Source: Diphasiastrum complanatum (Eukaryota > Streptophyta > Lycopodiopsida > Lycopodiales > Lycopodiaceae). From it: 64,000 nucleotides of DNA. The notes below the pieces were generated by a model that saw only the letters and a list, made by a program, of their open reading frames with translations, searched no databases and had not been told where the DNA came from. Within the stretch, counting starts at the first letter, position 1. The number at the start of each line of letters is the position of its first letter. This document shows, piece after piece, positions 59,401 through 64,000 of this stretch. Made by a program: the position numbers and the translations under genes. The stretch covers positions 44,330,180 through 44,394,179 of the forward strand of contig CM055101.1 in assembly GCA_029204225.1 (NCBI GenBank), in the 5' to 3' direction.

Positions 59401-61035
59401 ATCCAACCAAGACAACATGACATCGGGATGTCGGTCCTTTTAAAGCGACGGCTCCTGAAAGGGCGCTAGGACTTGAGCGATTTCCCCAAGACACGCTTAA
59501 GTCTAACATTATTTCGACATGAACTCACTGAAAAGCCAACTTAGAAAACGCAACAAACCTAGCCATTCAAACTTAGGAATACATGAATCCCAACCAACCC
59601 GAAAGCCAACTCAAAATCCGTCTCTAAAAGGTAACCAAAGGCAAAGACAAGTCACTCGTGAAATCTCAAGGCATAGTGGTCGCCAAACTGACCAAATGGC
59701 ATAGCGGCGGGCCTCACGTCGGTGATGTGGACCCTTAGGCACCAGCGACGCAAAAAGGTTGTAGTAAGGGTTATTCCACTTGGACCAGTCCTGGAGGCGA
59801 AGCCAAAATAATAATCATCTCCAAGAATCAACTTTAATAAACCTGGAAGAGGTTACAGTGAATTTCTTTCTCTTTTTCTACTTCCCGAAATGTTGTTATT
59901 TTTCCTAACAATATCCAACTTTTCGCATTTATTCTTCTTGCAGTTGTCAATGATACTGCATCTTGTTTAATTGAATATACTTCTACTGGCCAAAATAATT
60001 AATTATTATATTTCTCATCAGAGGTGCATGTCTTTTCCAATAGGACACTTGCTTTTCTGCAATCTTTATAAATAGCTCAAAAATGGTGCAGAGTCCCCGG
60101 AAGTCCTTGCAAGACTCTATAACAGAGAAGCTACCTGAAAAGGAGTCTCCAAGAAATTCCCAAAAAGATGCCCAAATTCGTGAACTCCGGGAAACCATAG
60201 AGGTAATCCTAACTTTTCTGCTCAGCACAAAACAATCTCCCTTCATATGACCCTCTATCTTGTACAACCAGCTGTTCCAGCTATCTAGCGTATAGAGTAA
60301 CTATGAAATCAATTTAACATGAAAATAGTGGAGATACAATCTTTCACGGCAATCAAGAAACAATATTAAATTAAAGTTCTTTCAAAGCACAATAAAGCAC
60401 CAGGACCTGCACGCTTTCAAAAAATTGGAAAAGACCACAGCCCCTGTAGACAGCAAGCATTTTAGCTCTGTGAAGCTTGCATCTGTCTATCCATCAACAA
60501 TATTTCCAAGATTCTTTTTTTGATGTTGTATTTTGTAATGAAGTAAGTTTTTTACAGTTGTTGCATGTATCACAAAAGAATACTAGCTGAAATAGCAGTA
60601 TGACCTCTTTGCTATCGATATTAAACAGTCCGTCCCAGTCTGCTTGAAGGATGGATATGTAAGATGCATTTACAATTAGAATCGATTGTAGACATTCTTC
60701 TCTTATCTGAATCTCACTCGAGGTGCTGTTTTGAGATGGATTTGGTATGTTCCAATAGTTGTTGAGATCAGTGTTATATAACGTCGCAAAGGTAACTACA
60801 CAACTACAATGATAGTTCAGGCCACTTCCATAATTCTATCAAAAAATCAGCAAGTTCAATGGCTATTTTTTGTACGACTTAGTCATGTTTTGCAAGATTG
60901 ATGAATCCGTACAGCAGCTGAGTTTTCAATGTTTTGTATTACTAGCTGTTGGAGGCCAAGGTGATGAAGCTTGAGCAACTTGTGAGGCTGAAAGATCACA
61001 AAATTCACGTTCTTGGCGGGAAACCAACAAGATAA
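32302..61035 (+). CDS. SPEF1/CLAMP-like gene, last five exons (5' part not found)
   Basis: Five exons join with consistent splice phases: 32,302-32,411, 32,660-32,735, 34,404-34,467, 60,076-60,202 and 60,946-61,035. All introns are GT-AG. The first supplies the end of a calponin-homology-like domain ([20 protein letters not shown], then [16 protein letters not shown]). The last is a coiled-coil end ([20 protein letters not shown]) finishing in TAA. The family (sperm flagellar protein 1, also called CLAMP) has just this plan: N-terminal CH-like domain, variable linker, C-terminal coiled coil, binding and bundling microtubules in motile cilia. The CH-domain start must lie upstream of 32,302 and I could not find it. 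Intron 3 is 25.6 kb and full of transposons. The family call rests on remembered motif similarity; the exon chain is seen in the sequence. Confidence 0.65.
32660..32735 (+). CDS. SPEF1-like exon: linker 1
   Basis: Acceptor TAATCCAG, then [20 protein letters not shown] and NGFNS, with a weak donor CAG/GTCCAA leaving one base of a split codon. Phase fits both neighbours. Confidence 0.65.
34404..34467 (+). CDS. SPEF1-like exon: linker 2
   Basis: Acceptor ATGTGCAG and strong donor GGCA/GTAAGT. Completing the split codon gives [20 protein letters not shown], a basic proline-rich linker. It ends with two bases of a split codon. Confidence 0.6.
34468..39390. other. intron 3, left part, no gene recognised
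   Basis: AT-rich sequence without clear coding domains. Around 35,400-35,760 and 38,200-38,480 there are LTR-like stretches with TATA-type motifs (complement of GCCTATAAATAGGC near 35,500; TCTATATATACC near 38,440), but no paired copy supports them. Open frames at 36-37.4 kb match nothing I know. Confidence 0.4.
39395..39720 (+). pseudogene. gypsy RNase H region remnant
   Basis: [20 protein letters not shown], then [22 protein letters not shown] and, in other frames, [10 protein letters not shown] correspond to the reverse transcriptase-RNase H junction of gypsy pol. Near the end, [11 protein letters not shown] suggests a jump to the integrase C-terminus. It is broken by stops and deletions. 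Confidence 0.65.
39721..40130 (+). repeat. LTR-like sequence after gypsy remnant
   Basis: A TATA-like TGTTATAAATAGGC lies near 39,952. The position directly after gypsy pol debris suits a 3' LTR. No second copy is in the window, and the boundaries are guesses. Confidence 0.35.
40131..41559. other. intron sequence, no gene recognised
   Basis: AT-rich; no domain or repeat structure was recognised. Confidence 0.4.
41565..42029 (-). repeat. 3' LTR of the chromovirus
   Basis: Matches 47,451-47,915 base for base except about ten substitutions. The ends are AGTTA and TAACT, not TG and CA. On the minus strand a purine-rich CCAGGGAG lies directly upstream. Confidence 0.95.
42106..44940 (-). pseudogene. 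chromovirus pol: reverse transcriptase, RNase H, integrase, chromodomain
   Basis: The reading at 42,854-44,690 is open: [32 protein letters not shown] (catalytic YFDD), RNase H with [15 protein letters not shown] and TDHQSLRYL, integrase zinc finger [13 protein letters not shown]-like, core [24 protein letters not shown] and [15 protein letters not shown] (D,D,E). Upstream, [20 protein letters not shown] and [20 protein letters not shown] lie in another frame, so a shift occurs near 44,693. Downstream frames drift from about 42,850. The end, 42,106-42,315, is a chromodomain with [20 protein letters not shown] and TWEPIDVF. Confidence 0.93.
44938..46702 (-). pseudogene. chromovirus gag and protease
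   Basis: Gag starts near 46,702 ([13 protein letters not shown]; the second ATG at 46,687 is equally possible). A TAG near 46,502-46,504 interrupts it, then the same frame continues with [20 protein letters not shown] and [20 protein letters not shown], typical gypsy capsid sequence. A frameshift near 46,000 moves to the frame with the CCHC knuckle [14 protein letters not shown] and protease [16 protein letters not shown] (active-site DTG), followed by [19 protein letters not shown]. The join to pol near 44,940 is also shifted. Confidence 0.92.
46703..47438 (-). other. chromovirus leader with imperfect tandem repeats
   Basis: Untranslated region between primer site and gag. Three units containing GGGCGCTGGACAGCCTCCAA start at 46,930, 46,998 and 47,078 (spacing 68 and 80 bp). 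Poly-A and poly-T tracts lie near 47,150 and 47,222. Confidence 0.75.
47439..47450 (-). promoter_or_regulatory. primer binding site for initiator tRNA-Met
   Basis: Minus strand TGGTATCAGAGC, directly touching the LTR at 47,451. Confidence 0.95.
47451..47915 (-). repeat. 5' LTR of the chromovirus
   Basis: Partner of 41,565-42,029. The boundary with the primer site fixes the inner end, and the GCTCT duplication fixes the outer end. Confidence 0.95.
47985..49620 (+). pseudogene. second hAT transposase remnant (DUF659-like), with introns
   Basis: Joined frames give [25 protein letters not shown] and [20 protein letters not shown] at 48,320-48,490, then [20 protein letters not shown] at 48,637-48,700 and [12 protein letters not shown] near 48,830-48,867. 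The exon at about 49,080-49,312 has [20 protein letters not shown] and [12 protein letters not shown]. After an intron ending near 49,418, [20 protein letters not shown]-like sequence continues to about 49,600. This last segment is exactly what the 8.4-12.2 kb transposase lacks. Stops and shifts show it is dead. It is a different hAT lineage from the first, with recognisable but low similarity. Confidence 0.8.
49621..50480. other. no gene; cluster of ACAAAG/CTTTGT motifs
   Basis: Between 49,795 and 49,960 the motif ACAAAG or its complement occurs repeatedly (for example TACAAAGCATTACAAAGTTT and TCACAAAGCTTCACTTTA). A GC-rich patch with CTGCGCGCGTGGGCGCA lies near 50,158. No coding domain is seen. 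Confidence 0.5.
50951..51094. repeat. 48-bp tandem repeat, 3 copies
   Basis: Units start at 50,951, 50,999 and 51,047 with TAGACTCCTCYGAGCCTTC. The third copy decays after about 25 bp. Confidence 0.85.
51091..51242. repeat. 81-bp tandem duplication
   Basis: Units start at 51,091 and 51,172. Both hold TTCTTGTCCTTYAGGCACTT and CATGAGTACCTGCACA. Confidence 0.88.
53012..53355. mobile_element. hAT-type MITE with GAATCGCGATTC palindromes
   Basis: The ends are CATAGATGCAG and, reversed, CATAGCTGCAG (10 of 11 match). The 8-bp duplication GTCCCTTG is perfect (53,004-53,011 and 53,356-53,363). Near the left end lies a 20-bp perfect palindrome centred on TCGCGA (53,020-53,039), plus GGGTCGC/GCGACCC arms. 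Near the right end GAATCGCGATTC and a GATCGCGATTC variant recur. A poly-A tract and a unique core of about 150 bp lie between. Length is 344 bp and it has no coding capacity. An 8-bp duplication and short inverted ends are hAT hallmarks. The LTR copy at 50,925-50,932 shows the uninserted site. Confidence 0.9.
53364..53570. other. low-complexity sequence, no gene
   Basis: Poly-T, G-rich and poly-A stretches. Similarity to the left LTR stops at about 53,377. Confidence 0.5.
53575..53671. repeat. GC-rich palindrome cluster (GACGCGTCC type)
   Basis: An A/T tract is followed by GACGCGTCC, GGATCC and the perfect palindrome GGACGCGCGTCC (53,635-53,646). The last sits in a 24-bp near-palindrome from GGGCG to CGCCC. 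GAAGCGG and CCGCTTC flank it. The layout resembles the right half of the 12,997-13,235 and 53,012-53,355 elements, but I found neither matching ends nor a target duplication. Confidence 0.6.
53672..54659. other. intron sequence, no gene recognised
   Basis: AT-rich with a TATATA/TTTATTTA stretch at 53,672-53,720. No coding or mobile-element signature is seen. Confidence 0.4.
54668..54860. mobile_element. hAT-type MITE with CGTTCCGGAACG palindromes
   Basis: The ends are CTTAGAAGCCTGTTCCG and, reversed, CTTAGTTGCTTGTTCCG (14 of 17 match), flanked by the perfect 8-bp duplication TTTTTAAG (54,660-54,667 and 54,861-54,868). The left arm has GGAACGTTCC, CGTACG and TTCCGGAA words, and the right arm CGTTCC.GAACG and TTCCGGAA. 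The middle is an AT-rich hairpin with arms TTCATATAAAT and ATTTATATGAA. Length is 193 bp and it is non-coding. Confidence 0.9.
54869..56252. other. intron sequence, no gene recognised
   Basis: No coding domain, long repeat or MITE signature was recognised. Confidence 0.4.
56253..58215 (+). pseudogene. degenerate gypsy pol (RT to integrase C-terminus)
   Basis: An open frame at 56,253-56,567 is probably the linker before the reverse transcriptase. Then come [18 protein letters not shown], a jump to RNase H ([35 protein letters not shown] and [18 protein letters not shown] up to 56,910), and integrase pieces with [29 protein letters not shown] and [10 protein letters not shown]. The integrase end [20 protein letters not shown] finishes near 58,200. 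Stops and shifts are dense. It resembles the 17.3-18.3 kb chromovirus more than the intact one at 41.6 kb. Confidence 0.85.
58342..59860 (-). pseudogene. degenerate gypsy gag-protease-RT start
   Basis: On the minus strand, gag reads [42 protein letters not shown] and [20 protein letters not shown] (59,090-59,430). Protease-like [13 protein letters not shown] sits near 58,890-58,925. RT begins [14 protein letters not shown] near 58,610 and continues with [20 protein letters not shown] and [20 protein letters not shown] down to 58,342. It stops just before the catalytic RT motifs. Its left edge faces the 3' end of the plus-strand gypsy remnant. Confidence 0.85.
60076..60202 (+). CDS. SPEF1-like exon: basic linker and start of coiled coil
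   Basis: Acceptor AAATAG, one base completing the split codon, then [20 protein letters not shown] and a charged stretch ending in [11 protein letters not shown]. Donor GAG/GTAATC, phase 0. Using the nearby CAG at 60,090 as acceptor would break the phase with exon 34,404-34,467. Confidence 0.65.
60946..61035 (+). CDS. SPEF1-like last exon: C-terminal coiled coil
   Basis: Acceptor TATTACTAG, phase 0, 29 codons plus TAA at 61,033-61,035. [20 protein letters not shown] shows heptad-spaced leucines, followed by a short basic end KPTR. Confidence 0.7.
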   Translation: MLEAKVMKLEQLVRLKDHKIHVLGGKPTR

Positions 61036-64000
61036 ATGCCTAATAAGGACTCGTGTGAGGATGATAATCTTCACTGTAGTTGCTTCAGGATTTTTGTTAT
61101 CAAGACAACCTTGCAATTGCTAGAAGCTTTCACAGTGAAATGAACGGCTATAAAATAATATGCTACTAGTTCCATCGGCAATTTTGATGGAAGCATGATT
61201 TTGCTAACAGACGCTAAAAGGGCTCAGAGTTATTTAGATTCTTTATTGGAGTTGTACTTCATGCGTCATAAATGTTGTAAGTCATAAATGTAAACCTGCA
61301 GTGAGAAAAACCACTTGAACTCACTTATTGTTATTTATGCAGTTGGGATGCTTATTAATTTTTGAGGGTATATTTTATGAATTTTCAATTGATTTTCACA
61401 ATTTTCTTCTAAAGTTTCCAGAAGTTGTGAGCAGCTGCTATATACGCATGCAGTTTTCCCTTTCCATTCACTAGAGCTTGAGCAGATCTTGAGTTTCTCA
61501 ATTCATGATATTAACATTTCTAGTTACCTTACATCCATAGTTTCTTTAAACTAGTTATTTCCTGGTTGTTTGTTTTTCTCCATTCCAGTTGAATTAATCT
61601 GTTTATTTTAAGCTTGCATGAACAGATATAACCAAGTATTGGTTATATACTAGTAATACTACATTGAATGTCGAAAGTCAAAAGGTATCATTCAGAAGGA
61701 TCTTAAGTGATCCATATCAACATAGGCTGGCATCAATCTCTATAGAGTCTCATTTCCATCGATGCTGTAGAAGTTTCTACTTGCAAATCTACCGGTGAAG
61801 GTTACAATTATCTACCTACTCTTAAGCTGTCTAGCAAGTACATTAGTTTAACCTGTTCATGCTGTAATATTCTATTCCAACCTATGAAGGCGCCTATTTT
61901 GCAGGTGCACAATGTACAAGTTTTTCGTTTGAATTTGAATAGTTTCAGAATGTATAGGACTATAGCTAGTGAAGATTTTATAGGAAAATACCCAGTTTAC
62001 AGATTACAGTCATTTCGTTTACCAGATGACCTGTTGTGACATTCTTTTCTGATAAATGTCATAGGATCCACGTGCCGTGAACTGCTGCAGATCATGTGTA
62101 TTTCGAGAAGTGTTTTTTGTACATAGTGCCCATGATAAATGGACAAATTCATCTGCTGCTTTATTTGTTAGGAACTCTTTGTGTGTAGCTACGTTGTTTC
62201 AGATAATGTGTGTCTCTCTGCTTTCTGGATTTGTTTTTTCATCAAACCTTTTTGTGGAAGATCACTCTCAAATCCAGTCACTTTTGTATCGTTTGTTTTC
62301 TACATGATTTGTTAGAAATGTGAGTGAAGGTAATTACCAATAACTAATAAAACATGAAAGTTGCTTCTAATTTTTCTTAAGACATCTCCTTCTACATTTG
62401 TCTTGCTAGATATGCACAATTTTAACTAAAACAAAACAAAAGACAAGAAATTATATTAACAAACTATGAAAAGCCTTTGAATTAGGCACATCCATGAAAT
62501 TGGCAACAACTAGACTTATCTTAACAAAGATCAAGGCTAGAGTTGTACTTTGATATGACACATTTTAGTGGCATCTACTCAAATTGTGTTGAATTATTGT
62601 ACTTGATCTCCTAGCCATTTTAGTTTCACATACAATAAAAAATTACAGTAGTTTCATATCTTGAAACTTTGATGTTCAAGTGAGCATAATGTTAGGATTT
62701 ATCATATTTTCCCATCACACTCAATCTTTGAAATGTCTTGGATCATTGATGAATTGTAGGAGGGAGAATGGGAAAGAATGATATGTTGGCTATGGTTCAA
62801 CTTGGTGGTTTGTTTAGTGATGATTATGCATGAGTGTTAGATCCTAGTTGTAAAGAAACTAGTCTATTATTTAGTATGCTAAGCATGTACTTGATGGAGG
62901 AAGAGTACTTGGGCTTTGTAGGAAGTGAAGCTGTTTCTCTTGCTTTTGAAGTATTTCAATGTTTTACTTGGTATCTTCTCATTAAGTGTACTTTTTTAGA
63001 ATGAGTTGTGACCATGGATTTAATCTAATTTGTCTTGTAATTAATTTCTTTTCTTTTTTCTTTCTTGTGATTGTCCGTGGAATTTTTATCATTGGATGTG
63101 GGCAAAGTTATATATGAGGGCTTATTTAGAGTGATGTTGTAAATTTGACAATTATTGAAGTGATTGGTAAGTGCTTGTGTGTCATTGGTTGGAGGCTTTT
63201 GTTTTTCAAAAATGGCACATCAACATGTGTTGTGAAGGTAGGGTGTGGGCAAGGTTGAGATTTAAACTACTAGAAAACTTGGGTTCAGTTAGTGAGGAAA
63301 ATTGCAATGTGAAGTGTAACTTGGAGGGACAAGGAGGCGATATCTTTTGAGGAGGACAGAATAAATTTGTTAACCAAAGGGATTTTATCTCGATCATTCT
63401 GATATGGAATTTGTCATGGTTGGTCATCAAGGCAATATGGGTTTGAGAGTATGTATGGATTTTGATGAGGCTAATACTGAGGAGAGGGTAGAGCTATAAA
63501 AATGGACATTCATCAAGGTTATATAAATTGGTATAGCTTAGGGTGGGCTTGGTTGTAAATCTTATGTAGCTATGGTTGGTAGAGACATGAATGTATCTTT
63601 TGGATAGAAAATGGTGCATTTTAGGTGTACATGGAAGCCATGGTGAGTAAATATGTTATTACAAAATGTGAGGGGATCATGCACTTGGGAGTGTGTCAAC
63701 TTCTAAACCCCTAATTTATTCAAGTTCTTCATTCTTCTGATATTTTGGATGTTCTTCCTTATTTTGAGTTTAGTTTGGAATGTGAGGCAAATATAGTAGA
63801 TATATCCACACCCAAACTTCCAATAAGATGTTGTATTGGGGGGCAGGGGGGTGGGGTGACCTATTAGAAGCAAAAGAATTGTTTTAGATTTTACATGGCT
63901 TGAAACAAAGGAAAAGTTTTTCAAAAGTTGATGATGTGGTTCTTGTTATGGAAGAAATTGATGCAAGGTTTGGAGTGGGGGAGAGGATGCAAATGATGGA
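61036..64000. other. 3' flank, no further gene recognised
   Basis: Probably 3' UTR and intergenic DNA. Short frames (for example 62,077-62,307) match nothing I know, and no transposon motif was recognised. Confidence 0.4.

Noticed and set aside
59933-59970. Strong-looking acceptor TTATTCTTCTTGCAG as start of the fourth SPEF1-like exon
   Set aside because: All frames after it reach stops quickly, and it does not keep the phase from exon 34,404-34,467.

Overview
This window reads as nuclear DNA of a plant with a large, repeat-rich genome. A seed-free vascular plant such as a fern is my best guess, but that is an inference. Almost everything recognisable is a transposable element: Ty1/copia and Ty3/gypsy chromoviruses, an L1-like LINE with APE endonuclease, and hAT transposons with their short non-autonomous relatives. 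The one host gene I can support is a set of five phase-compatible 3' exons between 32.3 and 61.0 kb. They encode the end of a SPEF1/CLAMP-like protein (calponin-homology-like microtubule protein of motile cilia). A cilium gene of this type fits a plant with swimming sperm.

Layout. 1-8 kb: a minus-strand LINE remnant, gypsy integrase debris with an LTR-like block, a second LINE remnant, and a degenerate minus-strand copia element with tRNA-iMet primer site and 5' LTR. 8.4-12.2 kb: a plus-strand hAT transposase pseudogene (BED finger, DUF659-like core, dimerisation segment, acidic/proline-rich tail with AT-hooks). A GGTACC-rich palindromic block follows. 13.8-15.6 kb: a plus-strand copia remnant interrupted by an LTR-like block. 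15.6-19.3 kb: LINE pieces and the 3' half of a gypsy element with its LTR. 19.3-31.0 kb: three LINE copies, head to tail, separated by (CT)n tracts. 31.4-32.2 kb: an inverted pair of other LINE-like fragments.

32.3-61.0 kb: the SPEF1-like exons. Intron 3 (34,468-60,075, 25.6 kb) contains a structurally complete minus-strand gypsy chromovirus (41,565-47,915, 5-bp target duplication GCTCT), a second hAT transposase remnant, an internally deleted minus-strand gypsy element, two short hAT-type MITEs with perfect 8-bp target duplications, and further gypsy wreckage in both orientations. 61.0-64.0 kb: no recognised gene.

Three observations stand out. (1) The LINE copies are joined to (CT)n tracts at both full-length and truncated 5' junctions, which suggests insertion into CT microsatellites. 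(2) In both long LINE copies ORF1 and ORF2 are in one frame, separated by a single conserved UAG with GC-rich stems just downstream and no AUG before the endonuclease domain, which suggests stop readthrough. (3) Several short elements share a design of hAT-like ends plus clusters of a palindromic word, but the word differs in each element. All coordinates, splice sites and alignments were judged by eye.
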